Shown: piece after piece, positions 1 to 6,221 of the stretch
Layout: each line of letters begins with the position of its first letter
Position numbering within the stretch: position 1 is the stretch's first letter
NCBI GenBank assembly: GCA_031367285.1
Contig: JANLPN010000288.1
Span: 1 to 6,221, forward strand
DNA: 6,221 nucleotides
Direction: 5' to 3'
Source of the DNA: CAISIP01 sp031367285
GTDB lineage: Bacteria > Pseudomonadota > Gammaproteobacteria > Burkholderiales > Burkholderiaceae_C
Program-made: the position numbers and the translations under genes
The notes under the pieces: generated by a model
Database searches by the model: none
Told to the model about the DNA's origin: nothing
Seen by the model: the letters and a program-made list of their open reading frames with translations, nothing else

Positions 1-1227
1 CAGCATCGCGTGGTGGCCCGGCAGATCATGCTGCGCGGATCGAACCGCCACAAATTCCACCGGCACCACATCCGTTCCCTGGTGCAGCATCTGAAAATAC
101 GCGTGTTGTCCGTTGGTGCCGGGTTCGCCCCACAACACCGGCGAGGTGCCAAACGGCAATGCCCCACCCTGCGCATCAACACGTTTGCCGTTGCTCTCCA
201 TCTCCAACTGCTGCAGGTAGGCCGGCCAGCGGCGCAAGGCGCTGTGGTAAGGCGCGATGCTGCGGCTCGTGAAACCAAGGAAGTTGCGGTACCAGACATC
301 CAGCAGCCCCAGGCGCACCGGCAAATTGCGTTCCAGCGGGGCAATGCGGAAATGTTCATCCATGGCATGTGCACCGGCCAGAAACTCCCGGAAGCCCTGC
401 GCACCAATGGCAATCGCAATCGGCAAACCTATCGCGGACCAGAGCGAATAACGCCCGCCGACCCAGTCCCAGAATCCAAACGTGGTGGTGATGCCGAAGC
501 TATTGGCCGCCGCCACATTGGTGGTCAGCGCACAGAAGTGGCGGGCAATATCCGTGCCGCCTTGGGCTTCGAACCAGCGCCTGGCCGACTGCGCGTTGGT
601 CATGGTCTCTATCGTCGTGAAAGTCTTGGACGCAATCAGAAACAAGGTGTTTTCCGGCTTGACCCGCTTTAACAAGGCAGCCAGTTCATGTCCGTCAACG
701 TTGGACACGAAGTGCAGACGTTTGCCGGCTGCGGCATAAGCGTCGAGCGCCAGCACCGCCATCTGGGGGCCCAGGTCGGAGCCGCCAATACCTATGTTCA
801 CGACGTCGGTGATTGCGCTGTCTGCCCGCACCAGTTCGGCATAACGCAACATGGCGTCCAGCGTGTCGTGTACCGCGCGCAGGTCCGGGTCGTCCGTGGC
901 CCCGCCTGCGGGCAACGGGCTTCTGAGCAGGAAATGTTTTACGGCCCGCTGTTCGCTGGTATTGATGGCGACGCCTTGAAACATGGCATCGCGGTGCTCC
1001 TCGACGCCGCACTGGCGCGCCAACGCAAACAACTGCTGCTCGATACCGGCGTCCAAGAGGTTCTTGGACAAATCCGCAAAAACATGGGGTGCGATCTGGC
1101 TGAACGCGTCAAAACGACCCGGGTCGCGGCTGAACTCCCTGCGCAGATCAAACCCCGAGGAGCCTGATTCGGCCAGGGTGCGCAGTGCACTCCACGCGGG
1201 GGTGCGGTCACAACGAATACGTGTCAT
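1..1227 (-). CDS. pgi: Glucose-6-phosphate isomerase, C-terminus beyond the left edge
   Basis: Cytoplasmic enzyme interconverting glucose-6-phosphate and fructose-6-phosphate. The minus-strand frame is open from the ATG at 1225-1227 to the window edge, giving 409 residues; the family usually has about 520-550, so roughly the last quarter is missing. Visible family motifs are NIGIGGSDLG (residues 144-153), the sugar-phosphate-binding SKTFTT (200-205), the signature DWVGGRYSLWSAIG (254-267, with R259), MESNGK with E344, and GTNGQH with H375. R259, E344 and H375 keep the spacing of the catalytic Arg, Glu and His of rabbit PGI, each 13 residues lower. The catalytic Lys signature near the C-terminus lies outside the window. 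The start is supported by GGAG seven bases upstream of the ATG. The gene lies 21 bases behind tal on the same strand and is probably co-transcribed with it. Identification is very secure; whether the 3' end is intact cannot be seen. Confidence 0.96.
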   Translation of the reverse strand, partial: MTRIRCDRTPAWSALRTLAESGSSGFDLRREFSRDPGRFDAFSQIAPHVFADLSKNLLDAGIEQQLFALARQCGVEEHRDAMFQGVAINTSEQRAVKHFLLRSPLPAGGATDDPDLRAVHDTLDAMLRYAELVRADSAITDVVNIGIGGSDLGPQMAVLALDAYAAAGKRLHFVSNVDGHELAALLKRVKPENTLFLIASKTFTTIETMTNAQSARRWFEAQGGTDIARHFCALTTNVAAANSFGITTTFGFWDWVGGRYSLWSAIGLPIAIAIGAQGFREFLAGAHAMDEHFRIAPLERNLPVRLGLLDVWYRNFLGFTSRSIAPYHSALRRWPAYLQQLEMESNGKRVDAQGGALPFGTSPVLWGEPGTNGQHAYFQMLHQGTDVVPVEFVAVRSAQHDLPGHHAML

Positions 1228-1248
1228 GCAGGTACTCCGTTTCCAGTT

Positions 1249-2196
1249 TCAAGATGCAAGCATCAGTTGCTCAAGTTTCACGGCGTCGGCGCAAAAAGCG
1301 CGGATGCCTTCGGCGAGTTTTTCGGTGGCCATCGCATCTTCATTCAGGGCAAAACGAAACCTGGCTTCGTCAAAGTTCACGGCCGGCAAGTCCAGCGCGC
1401 GTGCAGCTTCCGGCAGCAATACACGAGCCAGGGCTTGCTCGGAGCCAGCCAATGTGGCCAGCAATTCCGGGCTGATGGTGAGCAGGTCGCAACCGGCCAG
1501 CGCCTGTATCTGGCCCACGTTGCGAAAACTCGCACCCATGATTTCAGTGCTTATGCCAAATTTCTTGTAATGGTTGTAGATTTGCCGCACCGACTTTACG
1601 CCCGGATCATTGGCACCCGCATTGGCGGCCTCCTCCCATGCCGCGCCGGCCGACTTCTTGTACCAGTCGTAGATGCGCCCTACAAACGGCGAGATCAGCT
1701 GTACCTTGGCCTGGCCACAGGCGACCGCCTGGCAGAAGGAAAACAGCAAGGTCAGATTGGTGTGAATGCCGCGGCGCTCCAGTTGCGCGGCCGCCTGTAT
1801 GCCCTCCCAGGTCGAAGCCACCTTGATCAACACCCGGTCAACCGGTACCCCCTGCGCCTGGTACAGCTCGATGATGCGTTCGCCGCGCGTGACCGAAGCG
1901 CTGGCATCGAAGCTCAAACGCGCATCGACCTCGGTGGAGACCCGTCCCGGAATCAGCGACAGGATCTCGCAGCCGAAGCGCACCAGCAGGCGATCCATGA
2001 TCTCGTCCAGCGCTTGGTTACGAAACCTGGCCACCGTGTCTTTCAACAGGTGCTGGTAATCGGGCTTTTGCACCGCCTTGAGAATCAGCGAAGGGTTGGT
2101 GGTCGCGTCCCGGGGCAGGAATTGCGACAGCTGCTTGAAGTCGCCGGTGTCGGCTACCACGGTGGTGTACTGTTTGAGCGCGTCGAGCTGGTTCAT
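1249..2196 (-). CDS. tal: Transaldolase (class I, TalB-like)
   Basis: Cytoplasmic enzyme of the non-oxidative pentose-phosphate pathway. It transfers a dihydroxyacetone unit from sedoheptulose-7-phosphate to glyceraldehyde-3-phosphate, giving erythrose-4-phosphate and fructose-6-phosphate. The 315-residue product has the length of E. coli TalB (317) and aligns along its whole length from memory: QYTTVVADTGD (residues 9-19, with the active-site Asp as D16), DATTNPSLIL (30-39), GRVSTEVDARLS (84-95), RVLIKVASTWEG (121-132, K125 being the Schiff-base lysine), LISPFVGRI.DWYK (168-180) and MGASFRN (220-226). A TTG four codons upstream (2206-2208) would extend the frame, but the ATG at 2194-2196 fits the TalB N-terminus better and has GGAA about seven bases before it. 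The gene probably heads a tal-pgi transcript, divergent from zwf. I see no truncation or missing catalytic residue. Confidence 0.96.
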   Translation of the reverse strand: MNQLDALKQYTTVVADTGDFKQLSQFLPRDATTNPSLILKAVQKPDYQHLLKDTVARFRNQALDEIMDRLLVRFGCEILSLIPGRVSTEVDARLSFDASASVTRGERIIELYQAQGVPVDRVLIKVASTWEGIQAAAQLERRGIHTNLTLLFSFCQAVACGQAKVQLISPFVGRIYDWYKKSAGAAWEEAANAGANDPGVKSVRQIYNHYKKFGISTEIMGASFRNVGQIQALAGCDLLTISPELLATLAGSEQALARVLLPEAARALDLPAVNFDEARFRFALNEDAMATEKLAEGIRAFCADAVKLEQLMLAS

Positions 2197-2255
2197 GCAT
2201 TTTTCCAATCAGATGGCATACCGGTGCGTCACAACAACAATACGAACCGCAGCCA

Positions 2256-2284
2256 TTGAATTATCGATGAAACAAAGTTACAGT
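2256..2284 (+). promoter_or_regulatory. Candidate sigma70-type promoter for zwf-hexR
   Basis: TTGAAT at 2256-2261 matches the -35 consensus at four of six positions. TACAGT at 2279-2284 matches the -10 consensus at four of six, and the spacer is the ideal 17 bases. Transcription would start near 2291, leaving a leader of about 50 bases. The match is only moderate. A weaker alternative is TTGTAA (2299-2304) with TATTCA (2323-2328) at an 18-base spacing. Confidence 0.4.
2260..2265 (-). promoter_or_regulatory. Possible -10 element for tal-pgi
   Basis: Read on the minus strand this is GATAAT, five of six matches to the -10 consensus. It would give a leader of roughly 55-60 bases before the tal ATG. 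No convincing -35 element lies at 16-18 bases upstream, so activator help would be needed or the match is chance. It overlaps the candidate zwf -35, so the two promoters would compete or be controlled together. Confidence 0.2.
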
Positions 2285-2305
2285 CTTTATTGTTGATCTT
2301 GTAAC
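2277..2305. promoter_or_regulatory. Inverted repeat GTTACA-N17-TGTAAC, candidate operator
   Basis: GTTACA at 2277-2282 and TGTAAC at 2300-2305 are perfect six-base inverted arms centred on 2291. The left arm overlaps the candidate zwf -10 and the centre falls on the predicted start site, where a repressor would block transcription. A second, offset pair of arms, AACAA (2271-2275) and TTGTT (2290-2294), overlaps it. The TGTAA/TTACA half-sites resemble those of known HexR operators (TGTAA-N5-TTACA in gammaproteobacteria; TTGT-N7-8-ACAA in Pseudomonas). Here the arms face outward and lie further apart, so this is not a standard HexR box. Binding by the neighbouring regulator is a hypothesis. Confidence 0.3.
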
Positions 2306-2339
2306 CCCTCGCCCTTCCCTCTTATTCACGTCTTTTCCA

Positions 2340-3794
2340 ATGTCATTTGACCTCGTATTGTTTGGCGGCACCGGCGACCTCGCCTGGCGCAAGCTCATGC
2401 CGGCACTGTTCCAGGCCTTTCGCCACGGCACCCTGCCCGAAGGGGGCCGCATCATCGGCATCGGGCGCGACGACCTCGGCGACGAACAGTACCGCGCCCT
2501 GATCCAGTCGCGCTTGGACAAGGTGGAACTGGCCAAACGGCCAGCCCAGGACGAGTTCGCGCGTTTCGCGGCCCTGCTGCGTTTCGTGCGCATGGACCTG
2601 TCGCGCCCGGACGACTACGCCCGCCTGGCGGCCAGCCTGCAAGAGCGCCAGGCCGACACGGTGGTGATGTACCTGGCCACCGCACCCAGCCTGTTCACCA
2701 CGGTGTGCGAACAGGTGGCCGCGGCCGGGTTGAACACGCCCAATACGCGCATCGTGCTGGAAAAGCCGCTCGGGCACGACCTGGCGTCGAACCGCGCCAT
2801 CAACCGCACGGTATGCGGCATCTTCACCGAGAGGCAGGTGTTCCGGATCGACCACTACCTGGGCAAGCCGGCGGTGCAGAACCTGTTCGCGCTGCGCTTC
2901 GGCAATGCCCTGTTCGAGCCGCTGTGGCGGCGCGAGCATATCGCCAACATCCAAATCACGATCGCGGAGCAACTGGGTGTCGAAAAACGCGGCGCGTTCT
3001 ACGACACCACCGGCGCGCTGCGCGACATGGTGCAGAACCACGCGCTGCAGCTGCTGTGCGCGATGGGCATGGAGCCACCGATCAACGCTCACGCCGACGC
3101 GATCCGTGACGAAAAACTCAAGGTGCTGCGCTCCCTGAAGCCCTGGACCGCAGCGACGCTGGCCAGCGACGTGATCCGTGGCCAGTACGGCCCAGGCAAC
3201 ATGGCCGGCACCGCGGTGGCGGGTTACCGCGAAGAGGGCGGCGTCAACCCGCAAAGCAATACCGAAACTTTCGTCGCCTTGCGCACCGAGATCTCCAACT
3301 GGCGCTGGGCCGGTGTGCCGTTCTACCTGCGCACCGGCAAGCGGCTGGCCGGGCACGATGCCCGCATCGTGGTGAACTTCCGGCCGACGCCGCATGCGAT
3401 CTTCAACTCCACCATCGGTGACGCGAACCGGCTGGTCATCAACCTTCAGCCCAAGGACGGGCTGGAGTTGCACCTGCTGGCGCAGGGCCAGGACAACCGG
3501 CGCAATTCGCGGTCGCTGTCGCCGGTGCAGCTCGACCTGGACTTCGACAAGCGCTTCGGGGCCGAACGCGTGGGCGCCTACGAACGCCTGCTGCTCGACG
3601 TGCTGGACGGCCGGCTGAACCTGTTCGTGCGCGCCGACGAACAGGAGGAAGCCTGGCGCTGGGTCGAGCCGGTTCTGGACAACTGGGCGCACGACAGCCA
3701 GGGGCCGCGCGTGTACCACTCCGGAACCTGGGGGCCCAGCGCATCCAGCGCAATGATCGCGCGCGACGGCTTCTGCTGGGCCGAGGAAGCCTGA
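2340..3794 (+). CDS. zwf: Glucose-6-phosphate 1-dehydrogenase
   Basis: Cytoplasmic enzyme oxidising glucose-6-phosphate to 6-phosphogluconolactone with NAD(P)+, the entry step to the oxidative pentose-phosphate and Entner-Doudoroff pathways. The product has 484 residues, normal for bacterial Zwf. An N-terminal nucleotide-binding Rossmann fold shows GGTGDLAWRKLMPAL (residues 9-23). EKPLGHD (141-147) and the substrate-binding/active-site signature RIDHYLGK (169-176) follow. The catalytic histidine is H234 in DMVQNHALQLL, and FYLRTGKRL (328-336) lies in the C-terminal domain. All key residues seem present. The ATG at 2340 places the first beta strand directly at residues 4-8 and no upstream in-frame start exists, yet there is no recognisable Shine-Dalgarno; the preceding 35 bases are almost all pyrimidines. 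The TGA stop shares one base with the next start. No 6-phosphogluconolactonase gene follows, unlike in many zwf-pgl operons. The cofactor preference cannot be read confidently. Confidence 0.97.
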   Translation: MSFDLVLFGGTGDLAWRKLMPALFQAFRHGTLPEGGRIIGIGRDDLGDEQYRALIQSRLDKVELAKRPAQDEFARFAALLRFVRMDLSRPDDYARLAASLQERQADTVVMYLATAPSLFTTVCEQVAAAGLNTPNTRIVLEKPLGHDLASNRAINRTVCGIFTERQVFRIDHYLGKPAVQNLFALRFGNALFEPLWRREHIANIQITIAEQLGVEKRGAFYDTTGALRDMVQNHALQLLCAMGMEPPINAHADAIRDEKLKVLRSLKPWTAATLASDVIRGQYGPGNMAGTAVAGYREEGGVNPQSNTETFVALRTEISNWRWAGVPFYLRTGKRLAGHDARIVVNFRPTPHAIFNSTIGDANRLVINLQPKDGLELHLLAQGQDNRRNSRSLSPVQLDLDFDKRFGAERVGAYERLLLDVLDGRLNLFVRADEQEEAWRWVEPVLDNWAHDSQGPRVYHSGTWGPSASSAMIARDGFCWAEEA

Positions 3795-4642
3795 TGCTGG
3801 ACCGCATCAAAGCCTCGCTGCCCTCGCTGGCGCCGGCCGAACAACGCGTTGCCAAACTGGTGCTGGCCGACCCGCGTGCCTTTGCCTCGCTGCCGGTCAG
3901 CGAGCTGGCCGACCGCGCGCACGTCAGCAAGCCCACCGTGGTGCGGTTTTGCCGCAGCGTGGGTTATGACGGCTTGACCGATTTCAAACGCAAACTGGCC
4001 GGCAGCGTCAGTGAAGGTGTACCTTTCATCCACCGCAGCGTGGACGCCGACGACAAGACCGGCGACATCATGGTCAAGGTGATAGACAACACCGTCGCGG
4101 CCTTCCTGAAATACCGCAACGAGGCCAGCACGATTGCGTTCGACAAGGCTACGCTGGCACTGGTGCAGGCCTACCGCGGCGGCAAACGGATAGAGTTCTT
4201 CGGCGTGGGTAATTCCGGCGTGGTGGCGCAGGACGCGCAGCACAAGTTCTTCCGGCTCGGCGTCAATGCCATCGCCTACAGCGACGGCCACATGCAGGTC
4301 ATGAGTGCGTCGCTGCTGGGGCCGGGCGACTGCGTGGTGGTGATCTCCAACTCGGGCCGCACGCGCGACCTGATGGACGCCTGCGACATCGCGCGGAAAA
4401 ACGGCGCGACCACGATTGTCATCACCGCTACCGGCTCGCCGCTTGCGGGCGCAGGCCACATCCATCTGTCGGCCGACCACCCGGAAGGCTTTGACAATTA
4501 CAGCCCCATGGTGTCACGCCTGCTGCACTTGCTGATCATCGACATTCTCGCCACCTGCGTTGCGCTGCGTATCGGCAGCGCTACCGTGCAGCCAAAACTC
4601 AGGGAGATGAAAAACAACCTGCGCAACAAGCGCTACGCTTGA
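3794..4642 (+). CDS. hexR: HexR/RpiR-family transcriptional regulator
   Basis: DNA-binding regulator of central sugar metabolism, 282 residues, as usual for the family. An N-terminal RpiR-type helix-turn-helix domain covers about residues 1-75, with the recognition region around SELADRAHVSKPTVVRFCRS (36-55). A SIS sugar-phosphate-binding domain covers about 125-255, with GVGNSGVVAQDAQHKFFRLG (137-156) and ISNSGRT (184-190). The serines in these two motifs (S141, and S185 or S187) correspond to the region where Pseudomonas HexR binds 2-keto-3-deoxy-6-phosphogluconate. The start overlaps the zwf stop in a TGATG arrangement, and a good GAGGA ribosome site lies inside the zwf end at 3783-3787, so translation is probably coupled. 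Linkage to zwf and opposite tal-pgi supports a HexR-like role, probably repressing zwf until a pathway intermediate accumulates. The family and domains are clear; the exact ligand and operator are inferred. Confidence 0.9.
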   Translation: MLDRIKASLPSLAPAEQRVAKLVLADPRAFASLPVSELADRAHVSKPTVVRFCRSVGYDGLTDFKRKLAGSVSEGVPFIHRSVDADDKTGDIMVKVIDNTVAAFLKYRNEASTIAFDKATLALVQAYRGGKRIEFFGVGNSGVVAQDAQHKFFRLGVNAIAYSDGHMQVMSASLLGPGDCVVVISNSGRTRDLMDACDIARKNGATTIVITATGSPLAGAGHIHLSADHPEGFDNYSPMVSRLLHLLIIDILATCVALRIGSATVQPKLREMKNNLRNKRYA

Positions 4643-4663
4643 AGCCCGATGGCGTCCGAAGGC

Positions 4664-4677
4664 CGGGTAGACACCCG
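4664..4677. terminator. Weak hairpin between convergent genes
   Basis: CGGGT (4664-4668) and ACCCG (4673-4677) form a five-base stem with a four-base AGAC loop. It lies in the only 51 bases between the regulator's stop and the stop of the convergent ABC gene. No T-run follows on either strand, so it is not a typical intrinsic terminator. It could be a chance hairpin or part of a weak bidirectional stop. Confidence 0.15.
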
Positions 4678-4693
4678 CTATGAGCGCCGCAGG

Positions 4694-5686
4694 TCAGATA
4701 CGCCCCTCTTGCACCGCGTGGCAGGCCACCCGTATGCCGGCAACCTCCACCAGCACCGGACGCTCGGACCGGCAGCGGTCGTTGGCAAGCGGGCACCGCG
4801 GGTTGAATGCGCAACCCGTCGGTGGGTCCAGGGGGTTGGGCACCTCGCCCTGGACCGGCGTACGCGCATGCTGGATAGCATGCATCTTGGGGATGGCATC
4901 CAGCAACATGCGCGTGTAGGGGTGGCGCGGATGGTCGAACAGGCTTGCCTTGTCCGCCAGTTCGACCAGGCGCCCGAGGTACATCACGCCGACCTGGTCG
5001 CTCATATGGCGCACCACCGCCAGGTTGTGCGAGATGAACAGGTAGGTCAGGCCCATGCTGCGCTGCAGGTCCTTCATGATGTTGAGCACCTGTGCCTGCA
5101 CGCTCACATCCAGTGCCGAAGTGGGTTCGTCGCAGACCAGGAACTCGGGCTGGGTGGCCAGTGCGCGCGCAATCGAAATACGCTGGCGCTGGCCGCCCGA
5201 GAACTGGTGCGGATACTTCAAGCGGTCCTGCGCCGCCAGACCAACCGACAGCAACAATTCCTCTACGCGTTGCCGCAGCATGGCCCGGTCGCTGATCAGG
5301 CCGTGTTCGATCAACGGCTCACCCACGATGTCCTCTACGATCCAGCGCGGATTCAGGCTGGCATACGGATCCTGAAAAATCATCTGGATGCGCCGCCGCA
5401 AGCCGCGGCCCTGCGTGGTCTTGAAAGCCGCGTGCGCGTCCTGCCCGTCAAAGCTGAATCCGCCGCGCGTCGGCTCGTACAAGCCCACCAGCAAACGGGC
5501 CACCGTGCTTTTGCCGCAACCTGATTCACCCACCAGGGCCAGCGTCTGGCCCCTGGCAATATTGAAGCTCACACCGTCCACGGCATGCAGAAGCAGGCGG
5601 GGCGTGCCTTCTATGGCCCGGTTTAGCCAGGGCGCCGACACGTCGAAGGTCATCGCAAGGTCGTGGGCCTGGACCAGAGCAGCCAT
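4694..5686 (-). CDS. Oligopeptide/dipeptide ABC importer ATP-binding subunit, DppF/OppF type
   Basis: Peripheral cytoplasmic ATPase that powers a peptide-type (PepT family) ABC importer by pairing with a second ATPase on two membrane permeases. The product has 330 residues, the family norm. Visible in order: Walker A GESGCGKST (53-61), Q-loop FQDPYASLNP (104-113), signature FSGGQRQR (162-169), Walker B LVCDEPTSALD (183-193) and the H-loop histidine H220 in ISHN. The oligopeptide-type C-terminal extension follows, with HPRHPYTRMLL (252-262) and GCAFNPRCP (291-299). Cysteines C292, C298, C305 and C322 match the spacing of the [4Fe-4S]-binding cysteines described in some DppD/OppD proteins. The ATG at 5684-5686 has AGGGGAT about six bases upstream and begins three bases after the stop of the partner ATPase gene, as in a dpp/opp operon. 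The substrate (dipeptide, oligopeptide, glutathione or other) cannot be told without the binding protein and permeases, so no symbol is given. Confidence 0.93.
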   Translation of the reverse strand: MAALVQAHDLAMTFDVSAPWLNRAIEGTPRLLLHAVDGVSFNIARGQTLALVGESGCGKSTVARLLVGLYEPTRGGFSFDGQDAHAAFKTTQGRGLRRRIQMIFQDPYASLNPRWIVEDIVGEPLIEHGLISDRAMLRQRVEELLLSVGLAAQDRLKYPHQFSGGQRQRISIARALATQPEFLVCDEPTSALDVSVQAQVLNIMKDLQRSMGLTYLFISHNLAVVRHMSDQVGVMYLGRLVELADKASLFDHPRHPYTRMLLDAIPKMHAIQHARTPVQGEVPNPLDPPTGCAFNPRCPLANDRCRSERPVLVEVAGIRVACHAVQEGRI

Positions 5687-5689
5687 CCG

Positions 5690-6221
5690 TTATCCCCTGG
5701 CCATGCCGGGCGCGTGCAGCCAGCAGGCGGCGCGCGTGGCACCTGTGTCCAGCAGTTCGGGGCGTTCAGTGCGGCAGCGGTCCATCGTCCTGGTGCAGCG
5801 CGGGTTGAAGGCGCAACCCGCCGGAATCGCGTTCAGCCTGGGCATGGCGCCGTCAATCTGGTGCAGCCGTTCCCGGTCCTGCGTGATGTCGGGAATAGCG
5901 GCCATCAAACCGGCGCTGTAGGGATGGGCGGGGTGGTTGATCACCGCGTGCACGGTCCCAACTTCGACAATGCGCCCGGCATACATGACCGCCACGCGGT
6001 CGCAGGTCTCGGCGATCACTCCCATGTCGTGGGTGATCAGCATCACGTCCGCACCATGATCCCTGCAGATGGTCTAGAGCAGCGAGATTATCTGCGCCTG
6101 GATCGACACATCCAGCGCCGTGGTTGGCTCGTCGGCCACGATCAGCTTGGGCTCGGCTGCCAGCGCCAGCGCAATCACGACGCGTTGCCGCATGCCCCCC
6201 GAGAACTGGTGCGGGTAATGG
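5690..6221 (-). pseudogene. DppD/OppD-type ABC ATP-binding subunit, partial, with an in-frame amber stop
   Basis: Second ATPase subunit of the same peptide-type importer; the beginning lies beyond the right edge. The visible frame reads HYPHQFSGGMRQRV (ABC signature), LIVADEPTTALDVSIQAQ (Walker B and D-loop) and ISLL, then a TAG at 6074-6076, then continues in the same frame with TICRDHGADVMLITHDMGV (H-loop) and the C-terminal oligopeptide-type region: HPAHPYSAGLM and GCAFNPRC, with four cysteines spaced as in its partner. It ends in TAA at 5690-5692. The stop is one C-to-T change away from CAG (Gln), a residue that would suit this helix. A product ending there would lack the H-loop histidine and C-terminal domain and should not work as an ATPase. 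Restart at GTG 6044-6046 or ATG 6041-6043 would give only a C-terminal piece of about 118 residues. No other frame damage is visible, so the change is recent, read through by a suppressor, or a base-call error. Family identity is secure; pseudogene status is less so. Confidence 0.8.

Larger units (their letters stand above)
2197..2339. promoter_or_regulatory. Divergent control region between tal and zwf
   Basis: This 143-base non-coding stretch separates the starts of two divergent transcripts (tal-pgi leftwards, zwf-hexR rightwards), so it must contain both promoters. Its middle, about 2230-2305, is clearly richer in A/T than the flanking genes. It contains a short ACA/ACAA-rich run at 2231-2240, a candidate zwf promoter, an inverted repeat around 2291, and a pyrimidine-rich stretch running up to the zwf start. 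Shared control by the HexR-like regulator encoded just downstream is an inference from the layout. Confidence 0.7.

Noticed and set aside
10..672. Plus-strand open frame (220 codons) opposite pgi
   Set aside because: The minus-strand pgi frame carries catalytic motifs over the same bases, and the plus-strand translation resembles no family.
2206..2208. TTG as the transaldolase start, adding four residues
   Set aside because: The ATG at 2194-2196 matches the TalB N-terminus better and has a suitably placed GGAA, while the TTG lacks a ribosome site.
2231..2240. ACAACAACAA run as a simple repeat or phase-variable tract
   Set aside because: Only about three copies of a three-base unit, too short to support slippage-based switching.
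1267..2259. Plus-strand open frame (330 codons) opposite tal
   Set aside because: It is antisense to an intact, motif-complete transaldolase and crosses the divergent control region, and its translation shows no known domain.
2343..3719. Long minus-strand open frame (458 codons) opposite zwf
   Set aside because: It lies fully antisense to a clearly conserved zwf, has no recognisable motif, and is the expected shadow of GC-rich codon bias.
4862..4916. Nine-base inverted repeat ACGCGCATG / CATGCGCGT with two GCATGC copies between
   Set aside because: It lies inside the conserved C-terminal coding region of the ABC ATPase, the loop is long, and short GC-rich repeats are expected by chance here.
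4649..5524. Plus-strand open frame (291 codons) opposite the DppF/OppF-type gene
   Set aside because: The minus strand encodes a full ABC ATPase with every motif. The opposite frame has low-complexity composition typical of antisense frames.
1..6221. CRISPR array, tRNA/rRNA genes, insertion sequences or phage genes
   Set aside because: No regularly spaced repeats, no cloverleaf-like or rRNA sequence, and no transposase, integrase or terminal repeats were found on reading both strands. The window is almost fully covered by metabolic and transport genes.

Overview
The window looks like chromosomal DNA of a GC-rich betaproteobacterium, most likely a Burkholderiales member of the Comamonadaceae (Rhodoferax/Polaromonas-like). 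This assignment is an inference from the protein sequences, the strong third-position G/C bias and the combination of zwf with a HexR-type regulator. No sequence search was run. The window holds four complete genes, one gene cut off by the left edge and one interrupted gene cut off by the right edge.

Left block (1-2196, minus strand): tal (transaldolase) is followed after 21 bases by pgi (glucose-6-phosphate isomerase), which runs off the left edge. The close spacing suggests one transcript. The control region at 2197-2339 separates this block from a divergent plus-strand pair: zwf (glucose-6-phosphate dehydrogenase, 2340-3794) and a HexR/RpiR-family regulator (3794-4642), joined by a one-base stop/start overlap. 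The control region carries a plausible sigma70-type promoter for zwf, an inverted repeat (GTTACA-N17-TGTAAC) overlapping its -10 and start, and a very pyrimidine-rich zwf leader without a clear Shine-Dalgarno sequence.

Together these four genes surround glucose-6-phosphate. Pgi interconverts it with fructose-6-phosphate, Zwf commits it to 6-phosphogluconate (pentose-phosphate or Entner-Doudoroff pathway), Tal returns pentose-phosphate carbon to fructose-6-phosphate, and the HexR-like protein probably senses a sugar phosphate and controls one or both transcripts. 6-phosphogluconolactonase, edd/eda and gnd are not in the window.

Right block (4694-6221, minus strand, convergent with the regulator): two adjacent ATP-binding subunits of an oligopeptide/dipeptide-type ABC importer. 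The DppF/OppF-type subunit is intact. The DppD/OppD-type subunit upstream of it is partial and contains an in-frame amber codon (6074-6076) inside an otherwise well-preserved frame, between the Walker B and H-loop motifs. It is therefore a recent pseudogene, a suppressed stop or a base-call error.

I do not see an undescribed multi-gene system. The points most worth checking are the amber codon and the architecture of the divergent control region. The many other long open frames in both strands are shadows produced by the GC-rich codon bias.
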